Shown here one piece after another: positions 1 through 9,369 of a stretch of 64,000 nucleotides of DNA. The DNA comes from Humulus lupulus. Its lineage: Eukaryota; Streptophyta; Magnoliopsida; Rosales; Cannabaceae. Every line of letters begins with the position of its first letter. Position 1 is the stretch's first letter. Where the stretch lies: assembly GCF_963169125.1 (NCBI RefSeq), contig NC_084793.1, positions 38,466,578-38,530,577 on the forward strand, in the 5' to 3' direction. The notes under the pieces are model-generated. The model was given only the letters and a program-made list of their open reading frames with translations. It did not search any database and was not told where the DNA came from. The position numbers and the translations under genes are program-made.

Positions 1-176
1 TAAAAATCTCTACCCTAAGCGCAAAATTAAAACTCGGCAAAAAAGGAAAGAAGAATGCATAGTTATTGCAAATATTTCCGCAGTTAGGAAAGAGTACAGG
101 GAGCTTCGCCCCAAAGGAAAATAAAAATAAATAAATAAATAAATAAAATATATATTTTACAAAAGGCAAGACCCCT

Positions 177-1211
177 TCAAGCATTAGGGGTGGCAGCGGC
201 TTCCATGACCAGGGCCTCGGAGACAGCAGTTTCAACTGGGGACGGCAGAGTCGGCTCGTTGGAAGGAGGGACGACATCCCTGGCAGGATCAGAGGTCCCC
301 ACCTCTTCGAGGTTTTCTGCCTCAGGGGCTCCAGCAGGCTCGTCGATGTTATAAGTTTGGACGTACACCTCTGGGCTTTGATCCCACACCAGTAGCTTCT
401 CCCTCATGGCGTCGGCATCCTCTCCCAGGTAGCCTACTACCTCCGGGTTTATTTTCCAAAGTTGGTGCATGTGGACCACGTGAGATAAATTAATCGTCCT
501 GTTCAGCACCACCTCGGCATCTTCCTTCTCCTTCAAGCGCTCCGCCTCAGAGGTCGCCAGCTTTGCCTCCGTGACAGCCAACTGAGCCCTCAGTTTTTCC
601 AGCTCGGCCTTGGATGCATCCCGCTCTCCCTTAAGGGAATCAATCTCCTTGCGCTGCACCTTATTTTGGTTCAGCAAGGATTGCTTCTCGGTCACATGCC
701 CCCTGAAAGTGAATTGCAAGGCTCCAATCTGTTTGTCCTTCTCAGCGAGCCCCAACTCCAGCATAGACGCGAGATCCTTGCTCCTCATGTGATCTTGCTC
801 CTCCACGTGCAGCCTATTTTGAAGAGTGGCATATTCCTCGTTCCACTTAAGGAGAAGATCGTTTTTCGATTGCAAGCGGGCATCCAAGGTATCCTTCTCC
901 TCCCTGGCCAGGGATAGCTCTTCCTGGAGCTTGGAGTTTCTGGCCCTCAAGTCATCCGACCGCAGCTTGAACTCATTCTCCGCGCTGGCCCGGTACTCTT
1001 GATATTTGGCAAGATATTTCTTGTCCGCCTCTTCTTCAGCCTCGCGCCGGGCCTGGTTAATCTTCTCCATAGCCTCCCCCTTTATGCCCTCGACCTGTTG
1101 GGCCAGTCTCTGCTTCTCCGCCTCCAAGGCCTGGCGACCCGCCTGGCTCTCCTCCAGCTGAACCAGAACTGCACCCATCTCCCGGAACGAGCGTTCCGCG
1201 ATGAGAGAGGC
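177..1211 (-). CDS. Antisense gene of H, last exon: long coiled coil
   Basis: This is the 3'-terminal exon of the antisense gene of element H. It follows an acceptor (pyrimidine tract then TTGCAG) at 1212-1213 and is open to the stop at 177. About 250 residues are charged heptad-like helix rich in E, K, Q, R and A, which predicts a parallel coiled coil. The last 60 residues are a proline- and acid-rich tail. Elements A and B have the same kind of exon in the same place (47032-47628 and 42605 to 30195), which argues that it is coding and not a chance frame. The molecular function is unknown. Oligomerisation is the only role the sequence suggests. I see no catalytic motif or membrane segment. 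Confidence 0.7.
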   Translation of the reverse strand, partial: ASLIAERSFREMGAVLVQLEESQAGRQALEAEKQRLAQQVEGIKGEAMEKINQARREAEEEADKKYLAKYQEYRASAENEFKLRSDDLRARNSKLQEELSLAREEKDTLDARLQSKNDLLLKWNEEYATLQNRLHVEEQDHMRSKDLASMLELGLAEKDKQIGALQFTFRGHVTEKQSLLNQNKVQRKEIDSLKGERDASKAELEKLRAQLAVTEAKLATSEAERLKEKEDAEVVLNRTINLSHVVHMHQLWKINPEVVGYLGEDADAMREKLLVWDQSPEVYVQTYNIDEPAGAPEAENLEEVGTSDPARDVVPPSNEPTLPSPVETAVSEALVMEAAATPNA

Positions 1212-1296
1212 CTGCAAGGAAAGACAGCAGAATGAGTTAAGCAGAACCAAATGTACTAAGACCAATGACCCCAGAACACAGCAAATGATAGCTTAC
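1212..1296 (-). other. Intron between exons 3 and 4 of the H antisense gene
   Basis: On the minus strand the donor reads GGG|GTAAGCT and the acceptor TTCCTTGCAG|GCC. The intron is 85 bases long. The matching junctions in element B (42606-42681) and element A (47629-47701, donor mutated) support it. Confidence 0.7.
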
Positions 1297-2426
1297 CCCA
1301 GAAAGTTGCTGCTTTACGGCATGTGTCAGCAACAGCGGGTCCTTACTGCTACTGATGGCCCATTTCTCAGAATTGAGCTCGCACAAGCTCAGGGCCATGT
1401 CCTCCATCATCTCCGCTCCGAATGGCGCCAATGCACGCCCGAGCCTAGGCACCAGCCTCTTCTCCAAGGATGGGCCATCCAAAACCGCTCCAGCCGGGTG
1501 AAGGGATCTCACCCCTTCTGCCAGCTCAGCTCTCTTCACGGCAGACAGGTTGTCTGCCCTTCCCTGAGTAACAGCCTTCTCGGCCTCCAACCGCCTCTTC
1601 AAAAAATTATCAGCCCGTCTTACACCCTCCAGGAGGGCAGCGGGGAAACGGGTTGGTTTCTAAGGGAAGTGGAACTTCAGGCCAGGCTGAGGAAGGCTTG
1701 TTTGTTGAGAAAGTGGAAGAGAAGGAGAAGAAGGAGATCCCGAAAGGGTGAACTCCCTTTGGACTGGAGGAGGAGGTAGACGGGGTACTAGGGACGGTAG
1801 AGAAGACACTACCGCCCCAGTTTATTGTTGCTACTGGTGTTGCTGTTGTTTTTGTTGCTGCTGTGGCGGTGGTGATTGTCTTTGCTGTTGCTGCTGATGT
1901 TGCTGCTGATGTTGCTGTTGTTTTTGCTGCTGCTGTGGCGGTGGTGATTGTATTTGTTGTTGTTGTGGTTGTTGTTGTTGTTGTTGTTGCTTTCGCTGTT
2001 GGGGTTGTGGTTGCTGCTGGGTGGGGGTAGTCTGGCGGGGACTGCGCGCAGCCCGGAGGTCTCCATCACCTCCGGGAGAAGTATGTCTAAGGCGTTTCTT
2101 CTTGTCGCCCTCAGCATCTCCTCCGGGGCGCTTGCTCACCCTGGTCGTCTTCACGGGGAACACAAGACCTTCCCCATCGCTGCTACTACTCGAGACCACC
2201 GTGTTCTCGGAAGGCCCCTTGACAGGAGGCTTCTCCACCACGGGCACGATTGCCCTCTCCACCACCGAAGACCCTTGCGCCTCGCCACTTGTCTTCTTGG
2301 GTGTGGCAGCTTTACCTCCCCTACCAGCTCCGGTCTTTCGTCCTTTTCCCTTGGACGGGTCTTGATTGGTGGCGGCCTTCTTGATAAGTGAGGTAGCTCT
2401 CCCCAACATCTTTGCTTCGAGATGTT
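1297..2426 (-). pseudogene. Antisense gene of H, exon 3: glutamine-rich, three nonsense codons
   Basis: The exon runs from the acceptor TTCTTGCAG at 2427-2428 to the donor at 1296. One reading frame spans all of it, broken only by stops at 1831-1833, 1822-1824 and 1660-1662. Two of these fall in a run of CAG and CAA codons, so they look like Gln-to-stop changes. The N-terminal half is basic and serine-rich. The middle (about 1830-2030) is almost pure glutamine and proline from a CAG/CAA repeat. The C-terminal part (1297-1660) is a helical segment with counterparts in A and B. Function unknown. A glutamine-rich tract next to a coiled coil resembles a protein-interaction or activation region, but that is inference. 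Confidence 0.6.
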
Positions 2427-2891
2427 CTGCAAGAAATGTACGAAGCAAGGTTAACCAACCAGCAAGCAATGTGAAAAAAAAAAAAAAGATAAGCAGAAGA
2501 CAAAACAAGTAACAACATAAAAGCACAAACAAATCCACCAGCAGGGAACAAGAAGCAAAAAAGAGAAAAGTTTGAAAGGGACGACCATGCATGAGAAATG
2601 TGGATGGCCTTCCTCGAGAAAAACAAGACACCGCTTCCTGCTCCAGGAAGCTCCCGTACTCCTTGAAGTCCGGGAATGACATGCTGAGGGAAGAAGGGTC
2701 AACCATGGTGACACCTTCTGGCAGACTACCGTCACTCAAACACCCGAGGAGCTCATCTACCCTATCGCAATATCTGTCAAAGGGTATCCTACGCGGATCT
2801 AGCCTAAGGAAGCGGGGATCGAACCCCACCTGAGAAGTCTGGGAAACCTCAGACAGGCTGGGGGTGTGGATCAATCGAAAGCTAGTCTTAC
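2427..2891 (-). other. Probable intron 2-3 of the H antisense gene
   Basis: The proposed donor is GGGAAAG|GTAAGACTAG, exon ending at 2892, and the acceptor is TTTCTTGCAG at 2427-2428. B has a GTAA donor at the homologous place (intron 43218-43638) and so does A (48465-48800). The first 250 bases of this interval stay open in frame, so a shorter intron with a donor near 2640, or intron retention, is possible. The lower part is a long pyrimidine- and T-rich stretch typical of an intron end. Confidence 0.5.
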
Positions 2892-3269
2892 CTTTCCCAG
2901 AGGTACCAGCTCCTGGAGTCCCTTCATTAGGGTAAGCTGCGGCGTGGCGAGCCTCGATTTCTTCTTCCTCCGACTGGGGGTCGGGGAACCTCTCCGCCCA
3001 ACTGGGGGATAAATTATTATCGTCCTGGGCCACCTGGCAGATCACCTTGGACAGCTTCAGGGAAATCTGCTCCCGGACGTCAGCTGACACCTGACTTTGC
3101 CCCCTGCCACTCACTGGCTCAATATTTTGGAAAGAGGCGAGTAGCCCATACTCCCTCAAAGATTCGGTGGTCACAAGTCCTTCCACCTTCAGCTCTTCCT
3201 CCGAGAGCCCCTTGTAGAAGTTTGACCTCCTTATCATCTCTACACAGCGAGGTGTCCACGGGACGGCTT
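2892..3269 (-). CDS. Antisense gene of H, exon 2
   Basis: This open exon lies between a good acceptor (GGATTTTGCAG at 3270-3271) and the GTAA donor at 2891. It encodes about 126 residues, charged and mostly helical. An opening segment contains 'SEEELKVEGLVTTESLREYGLL'-like spacing that is matched in element A by 'SAEDLGVRGYVNTENL' (49062-49177). That cross-element match is the best evidence that it is translated. No known catalytic motif is visible. It joins exon 1, which carries the gypsy-type transposon family region, to the low-complexity exon 3. Confidence 0.6.
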
Positions 3270-3362
3270 CTGCAAAATCCAAACACAAGTGTTAGAGATC
3301 CTCCCAGAAGGCAAACCAAACGTAAAGAAACAGAGTTAAAAAAGAGAGGAAGGAGCACTTAC
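3270..3362 (-). other. Intron between exons 1 and 2 of the H antisense gene
   Basis: This 93-base intron has the canonical donor CCTG|GTAAGTGC and acceptor GGATTTTGCAG|AAG on the minus strand. Element A has the equivalent 83-base intron at 49178-49260 with the same GTAAGTGC donor. Element B has it at about 43954-44041 with donor GTAAGTATTC. Confidence 0.8.
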
Positions 3363-4043
3363 CAGGGACTTTGAAGTCCAAAGATAGGGCTGGCACTTTC
3401 TTCAATGGGAAGCCAGTCGTCAGGAACCAGTACTCCCGGAGATCTGGAACCCTCGCGGTGTGACATGTGGGACACATCACGTCCGAATACCTCTCCAGCC
3501 TATAAAACCCCACCTTGTCTGCATGACCTCTCATGGGCTGAGACTTCAGCGCATAGAAGTATAGCACCTCCTCCGGGGTAGAGGCCTCCAGGTCCCGGGA
3601 CTTGCAAAAGATGTACCACCTCGCTAGAAGCTTGTAGCTGGGGGGAATCAATTGGAAGGGGGCAATCCCCGCCTTCACGCAGAAGTTGGCAAAATAACTT
3701 CTTAGGGGCAAGTGTGCCCCACACACTATGTGTGCCCAGCTCCATGCACCAAAACCCTCGTGACTCTGACTGGCGGACTCACCCAACACCGACAGACGGT
3801 GCCACATCAGGCCTGGGATATTCTTCAGGCCTGCCTCTGAGGAGTACAGCTCCAGCATACCATAGATCCTGAACAGGTTCGGCTTCTGGTCCATCTCCCA
3901 GATGGAACTGTTGATAGTCGGTGGGCTAGCCGCGGCCACCTTAGTTTTTGCTTTCCCCTTTGCGTCGGCAACAGGGGAACCTTGCTCCTGGGCAGATTCA
4001 GCCTCTACCGTAGCGATGATTGGTTCCTTTGAGGTGTTCTTCA
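3363..4043 (-). CDS. Antisense gene of H, exon 1: gypsy-type transposon family domain
   Basis: The predicted product contains a motif chain ('FGAWSWAHI', 'LPLRSYFANF', 'GIAPFQLIPPSYKLLARW', 'YFYALKS', 'YWFLTTGFP') that I recognise as the plant family named 'putative gypsy type transposon' (Transposase_28-like). Despite the name, no transposase activity is established for it and no DDE triad is visible. The same chain occurs in the first coding exons of B (44042-44926) and A (49261-49896). The exon is preceded by a proposed acceptor (TTTTGCTCAG at 4044-4045) and a UTR intron reaching to a GTAAGTATTT donor at 4513. The initiating ATG is not resolved: it may be in the upstream exon or be the in-frame ATG at 4074. 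Confidence 0.75.
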
Positions 4044-4513
4044 CTGAGCAAAAGAAACTAAAAGAAGGAAACACTCCAAGCAGTCAGCACCCTTGTCATA
4101 CCCTAACGGTATTAAAGGCGTCGGGGAGACCCTCCCCGAAAACTGCTTGGAGAGGTTCCCACCGAGCTTGCCGAGGGGCTGGCACCATGCCACCCGGAGG
4201 ACAGCAAGGAACCAGATTCAAACTTCGAGCCTAAGCCCGCCAAGAGAAGTGTTTTCCCAGGGGAAGACACCCTAAAGGCGTTCACGCTTATGCCCTAAAA
4301 TAACAAACCAGAACAGCACACGCAGACGAGAAACAACTTTCCAAAAGAAAATCATCAAAGCATGCAAAGAAATGACTTATTGACTCACATCAGACACATG
4401 CCTATCAAAGCCCCATTCACGCATGCATAAAGATGACACCGGCAGAAAACTCAACCCTAACAACTACCAACAATCTGAGGTTTAGAAGGAAAAAGCAAAG
4501 TAAAAATACTTAC
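4044..4513 (-). other. 5'-UTR intron of the H antisense gene
   Basis: On the minus strand the donor CCA|GTAAGTATTT starts at 4513 and the acceptor TTTTGCTCAG ends at 4044. The corresponding introns are 49897-50229 in A and 44927-45032 in B. They differ in length but lie in the same place between the TATA box and the first conserved coding block. Confidence 0.55.
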
Positions 4514-4795
4514 TGGTATTCGAGCAGTTGAAGATTGAGGGAGTAACCGGGTCACTGCACCGCACGGACACGTGAAGTAAAGGCTGCAAAGACAAGCAAT
4601 GATTCAAACCTAGAGCTTCGGTGAACAAACCTACTGCCAAATCGAAAGAAAGGTTTCTAGATCCCTTACCAAAAGAAGTGGCGAATTCGAAGGAAAGGAA
4701 GCTTGGAAGCTTGAGAGTTCGAAGATTTGGGAATCAGAGAATCTGAAAGCTCGAGAATTTGAAAGCGTAAAGAGGAAGAAGGGTCCGTTCCCTCG

Positions 4796-4803
4796 TTTTT
4801 ATA
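4796..4803 (-). promoter_or_regulatory. TATA box of the H antisense gene
   Basis: TATAAAAA on the minus strand, about 280 bases upstream of the proposed first donor. Equivalent TATA boxes lie at 50507-50514 (A) and 45633-45640 (B), all just inside the 3' LTR and firing away from it. Confidence 0.55.
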
Positions 4804-5260
4804 ACGGGAATAAAGTCATTTCGAATTCCACAGATGGACGGTCCCGATCTTCCCATACTGCATGCATCAGATCCAACGACTGGGGATGAAGCGCCGGTCC
4901 CATTTATGACTCCTCGGATGGGAATAAAGTATTTATATCCCATCATTGTGCCATCTCGGGCCCGGTGTACCATTAAATACCGTCAAATCACTACTCAGAC
5001 GCCTGACGCACGCATACTCAGCCAGCCACCTCACGCACACGTCTTGGTCACAGAGCCATTCCCTGCATGACGCGTGGCCCTGGCCACACTTGAGTAGTTG
5101 AGTTCAAACATAAGAAATTTCCTTCTTCTTTTTTCGTACTAATGCTCAGACGGGAAAAAGGAACCCTTCCAGGAACGCAGGAGGTGACCCCACGCCTAAT
5201 CTAGAAACCAGAATACCTGGAGGACTGTACAAGCTCCCGGACCTCTCAAGTTCCGTGACC

Positions 5261-5272
5261 TTGGGGGGTAAA
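5261..5272 (+). other. Polypurine tract of element H
   Basis: TTGGGGGGTAAA lies immediately before the LTR start and would prime plus-strand DNA synthesis. Element A has the same tract at 51022-51033. Confidence 0.75.
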
Positions 5273-6152
5273 TGTTATCCAGATTTCCGGATAGCGTTTA
5301 GATGGATAGCCTTGGGGAAACAGAATTATCAAAGTCTTTCACGGAGGGTGACCAGGGCTCGCGGATGTACAGAAAGGCTTCGCCTCTCCCGTTTAGTGTC
5401 TAGCACACTCTTTCAAGCAACCGCGACCCGGAAGCTCGTCAGTTCTCCCGAACTCCCAAAAGGATATCCTTCGGGGAAGGTCCTTCCGGAAGAAGCACAT
5501 CAGGTTACCTTCGCGGATACAATTCCGTGCCTCGCACGGAAGAAGACCAAGCGGTCGAGTCACGAAAAAAGCATAGTTGAAATGATACTCACGTGACCCA
5601 GGATCCCGCCTGACAGGTCGAGGCCGCACACATCCCAGCACGCCTAAAAGTGCCTTTTCGCCTACTGTTCCTCTAACAGCCTGGAAAAGACAGCTGCCTT
5701 TTGGCATTCCCCATATTTTCATGTAATTATACCCACGTAGAGCCTTGTAGCCATGCTACGAGGGTAATTGTATTCCCTATTTGCGGCTGGTGTAATTAAG
5801 ACTCAGGGGGGTAGAGAAAAACCCTAATCCAAAACCCTAGCTATAAAGACCTCCTTATTTTACGATAGGAGAGAGGTCAAGAAATTAGAGAGCAAGAACT
5901 CTGCCAAAAATCTCTCTAGCTTCATCTTCTTCAAGAGAACCCGAGAGAAACATTGTGAGTTTGTGCGGGTCTTATACACCAGCCATTTCACTGTAATTCT
6001 CTACAAGTATAATAACATCGACTCGTGGACTAGGGCTTGTTAACGCCTGAACCACGTAAAAAACCTGTTTGTCTATTTATATTTCTGCACTTCTACAGTT
6101 CTTATCTTTTTATTATTTTGTTTGTATTCGTTTCCGAAAAACTCGGTAAACA
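5273..6152 (+). repeat. 3' LTR of element H (880 bp)
   Basis: It starts TGTTATCCAG just after the polypurine tract and ends GGTAAACA, directly before the broken LTR D. A TATA box (TATAAAGA, 5842-5849) sits about two thirds in. The late hairpin CGTGG...CCACG (6024-6056) is followed by TAAAAAACC. The same hairpin is found in the LTRs of A, B and I. I see no coding capacity in it. Confidence 0.88.
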
Positions 6153-6449
6153 ATAAGTTTAACCTATAGTTTAAGAATATTAATTATAACCTAATGTTTG
6201 ATTAATATGACTGATTATGGAGATGATATTTATTATACTATAAGGTTTAGATAGACCCAATAAGATAATAACACTTGTCATATGTATGTTTAATGAGAAA
6301 TTAAGTATTTTTGACGAATAGTTTATTAAGAATAATATTTGAAAATCCTAGAGTCTACCAGCAGCTTTGAAATTGTTAAAGGACTTAGTCAAGGTTGTTT
6401 ACTTAATTCAAATTAGGCTGAAAAAGTGTAATTACGTGTATAATATTTC

Positions 6450-6617
6450 AGCGTATGCCAATATATCGCAACTCTAGGGGCGATATATTTCCATACGGGG
6501 ATACAGAAAACACGTAACTTTGCACGACCATTTCGACGAGCCTCGGGAATATGAGCCCAGGCGATATATCACCTATGGTAGGCGATATATCGCCTATTGT
6601 AGGTGATATATCGGCTC
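6450..6617 (+). promoter_or_regulatory. GGCGATATATCGCC palindrome array in LTR D
   Basis: Five full or degenerate copies of the 14-base palindromic word lie 180-350 bases upstream of the TATA box at 6797-6804. Copies are near 6459, 6480, 6560, 6581 and 6602. Order and spacing match E and F, with one extra copy in D. The place suggests U3 protein-binding sites; that is inference. Confidence 0.6.
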
Positions 6618-7362
6618 TAGGGCTGTATTTTCAAATGATTTTGAAACCGAGCTCATGTTATTCCATAAACCTCTTGATAAGCCATAATCTTTTTGACCAA
6701 GTCTTCAGCCTCTGCCAAACGAATATTCAAATGTTTTTCAATTAAAAAGCCATTATTTTATTCAAGCTAAATGAAGATCTTTTCATTATTGAACTCTATA
6801 AATAGGACCTAGTACCCAGCCATTTCTTCATTCTTCAAGCTGAGTTCAGAGCCTACAAGCTGCTGGGATTACTTTAGAGTGTAAACACTTGGGTTGGGGT
6901 TATAAGCTTTATCATTAAAAGCTTATCAAACACTTGGGAAGTAAGATTTATAGTGTATTTCAGTTTTGAAGTAGAGTTTGGTTATAAAGAAATCAAAGTT
7001 ATTCCTATTCCTTGTTCATCTCTGTATATCTCCTTAGTTTTTTTATAGTTTTTCTCTACTCAAATCCTAACTCAGTATTCTTTATTCTTGGTTAGGCATC
7101 TAAGTTCTTTGAACTTGAGGTTCTTGTTGGTAAGTATCTTCCCGATGGTTTAGTTCATTCTTTTCATCTCTTTTCTTTTAGAATACTCACCTCTCTATTA
7201 ATGGTTTTTAGGAGTGTTCCAAAATCCCGACCTTGTTCTCATCATCCCAGTATTTTGGTAAGGAAAATAGGATAGTTCTTATGTGATATGTGCTATATTT
7301 ATATAAAGTATTATGATTATGCTATAGTATGATTTTATGTGTTATGATATATGCATGTTTCA

Positions 7363-7535
7363 GGGCTTATAGTTGTTATATAACAAACCCTAACACTTTT
7401 ATGTTTTGGGCTTATAGTTGTTATATAGCAAACCCCAACATTTTTATGTTTTTGGGGCTTATAGTTGCTTAACTAGAAAACCTCATTGTAGTTTGAGGCT
7501 TATAGTTGCTTAGTTAGCAAACCCCAATAGTTACC
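7363..7535 (+). repeat. Four tandem units in LTR D
   Basis: GGCTTATAGTTG recurs near 7363, 7409, 7458 and 7497, each time followed by a short AT-rich stretch and a motif like AGCAAACCCC. The unit is about 40-50 bases. LTRs E, F and G have different tandem units at the same relative position, downstream of TATA. Confidence 0.65.
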
Positions 7536-8039
7536 ATGTACATGGGTTAGAATTATGATATATGTGTTATAGTATATGATATATGTTCATAGTTTATGTG
7601 TATGATTATGTTTCATGCTTGTAGTAGATTTTCCTTACTGGGCATTAGGCTCATTCCTTTATGTTTTATATGTGCAGGAAAATAGTTATGGCGGTAGGAA
7701 GGTTCTTGGCAGCTTTGGAATATGTATTGAAGGAGAATGGAATTAGTGGACTGCGTGAACGATTCAAGGATGAAGTTGTTTCTAGTCATTTCAAATTATG
7801 CTTTACATGTATTTTTCGCACTTTGTTTTGTAACGAATTTTAAGATTTAAACTTATGATTATTTTAATATTTTCAAAACAATGGGATCCCATATTCTAAA
7901 TGAATTTTCATGTATTTAACCTTTGCTTCACAGCTTATAATAAAGTTATGGTTATTTCATATGTATGTTTTCTTAAGATTAGTGTCTGTGTATAATAGTT
8001 ATTAATGGTCCAAAGTCTAGAATAAGTTGGGCCGTTACA

Positions 8040-9369
8040 TAGTCCTAGGTTTAGCTACTTTAAATAAATCATTATTAAGCACGAGGGGTTCGTTAGGTCG
8101 CAGAATATAAAGCCTGTTTTCCAAACATGCAATACACAATTGTGATCCATTGAAAGAAATAGATATATTAAAACTTGTGAAAGTCATGACAAATTGTTCT
8201 AATTGCAACATGAAAACTAAAATTAAATTTCTACTAAAATCCAGAATAAAAAATACATCTTTCAAAATTAAATATTTATTTCTGACTTTACTCAAGCTCT
8301 TCCTCTAGCTTGGACCGTAACGAACGCTCCGTTCCCAACTCTAAGCTTTAAGCCGCCTTCATCCATTTTCTCCCATGATTCAAGAAGCTGTAAAGAGTTA
8401 CAAACATGGTTAGTAGATCCAGAATCAATAATCCAAACTGATTTATCATTCTCTAAAACACATGTTTCTAAGATAAATGAACTATAATCATTACCTTTTT
8501 TTTCGCTGCTAGAACTTGGGGCAATCTTGTTTCCATTGCCCCTTCTCTTTGCAGTGAAAACTCTTACCTTCACCTTTCTTATTTTTGTTTTTATTCCCCT
8601 TAGGCCTCTGCGCACTTGGTTGTGCACTCATCTTTGCAGCCTTTGTAGGCCTGGGGTTGTTGTTTTTTCCATCTTTCCTCTTGTTTCCAGCTTTCGAAGA
8701 TGAAGCTTGGTTAGCTTCAGCCTTGGCTGGATCAGGAACAATAGTAGTAGTCTTCTTTTCTCCTCCCTTGGTCCACCCATGATAGACTCAAAAGTCTGAA
8801 GCTCGTTTATGAGCTGTGTTAGACCATAGATGAGTTTATTCATCACGTTGTTGGTGGTGAACGGTAGGAAAGCTGGAGAAAGAATGTTGAGGATTAGGCC
8901 AATTTGAGTCTCGTCATCTCTAATTTTTCCATGCAGTTCAGCTTCCTAAAAGTAGTTGGTCATCTTGGTTAGGTCATCACGAATGTGCTGAGACGGTGCT
9001 ATCTGAGCTTTGTCATATTTCTTGGTGGCCTCAACACGAGTCTGCATAGACTTTGCACCAAACATGTCTTAGAGTTGGTCCATGATTTCGTAGCCGTCTG
9101 GACATTCTCCATCTTTGTCTTGAGAGTGTCGACCATACTAGTCAACATGTAGTACCGTGCCTTGTTATTGGGCACTGCCAACACTCATATTTATCTCTTA
9201 CAGACTTAGTAGCTCCTTTAGCTGGAACTTCTGAGGATTCCTCAGTCATGATGAGCTTGGAGTTGTCACCAATCAACACTATGTTGATGTTCTGCTTCCA
9301 CTTAAGGAAGTTTTCTCTAGTGATTTTCTCCATCGAAAGTTGAGAAATGATGGGAGTCGACACAACCAT
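8040..9369 (-). pseudogene. Copia-type gag-pol 5' part (element J), decayed
   Basis: Read on the minus strand from 9369, the pieces give a Copia gag start ('ENFLKWKQNINIVL'), later gag fragments, a damaged zinc knuckle (F-H-C-K-E-K-G-Q-W-K-Q-D-C, first Cys and the His lost), the protease motif 'WIIDSGSTNHVCN' and the start of a GAG-pre-integrase region ('ENRLYIL', near 8140). Several frameshifts and stops separate the pieces. Coding ends at 8040 where LTR D is inserted; the rest of pol is not in the window. The DSGS site and family-specific spacing make the Copia assignment secure. The element is dead. Confidence 0.75.

Larger units (their letters stand above)
1..6152 (+). mobile_element. Tat-type Ty3/gypsy element H, 3' part only
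   Basis: Only the right-hand part of this element lies in the window. The orientation is read from a purine tract at 5261-5272 followed by an LTR that starts TGTTATCC and ends GGTAAACA. That LTR has a TATA box and the same late hairpin as elements A and B. Upstream of the LTR, on the opposite strand, is the spliced antisense gene typical of the three Tat elements here. No gag or pol is present; those would lie left of base 1. The element ends inside LTR D, which lacks about its first 100-150 bases, so H inserted into D. The target duplication would be ATAAG, but its left copy is outside the window. Confidence 0.85.
6153..8039 (+). repeat. LTR D, Tekay/Del-type, 5' end removed
   Basis: This is colinear with the reverse complement of the LTRs of E (55753-57687) and F (51319-53370): the same opening stretch near 6155-6230, the same palindrome block, the same TATA context (ACTCTATAAATAGGAC at 6794-6809) and an end reading GGCCGTTACA. 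Its first roughly 100-150 bases are missing because H inserted there. No PBS follows the end, so it is a 3' LTR or a solo LTR, not a 5' LTR. It lies inside the Copia gag-pol remnant J. The short reading frames within it are not genes. Confidence 0.8.

Noticed and set aside
1201..1779. Plus-strand reading frame of 192 codons
   Set aside because: It lies opposite exons 3 and 4 of the H antisense gene, spans the intron at 1212-1296 and has low-complexity composition. It is a shadow.
1948..2391. Plus-strand leucine-rich frame that looks like a membrane protein
   Set aside because: The leucine run is the complement of the CAG/CAA repeat in exon 3 of the antisense gene.
2321..2735. Minus-strand frames with hydrophobic, phenylalanine-rich stretches
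   Set aside because: The hydrophobic run comes from the T-rich tail of intron 2-3 of the antisense gene.
177..4074. Interpretation of the antisense gene as a captured host gene
   Set aside because: The same five-exon layout recurs in A, B and H at the same site and its first coding exon belongs to a transposon-associated family, so it is an element gene.
7661..7843. 60-codon plus-strand frame
   Set aside because: It lies in LTR D, shows no conservation in E or F and has no motif.
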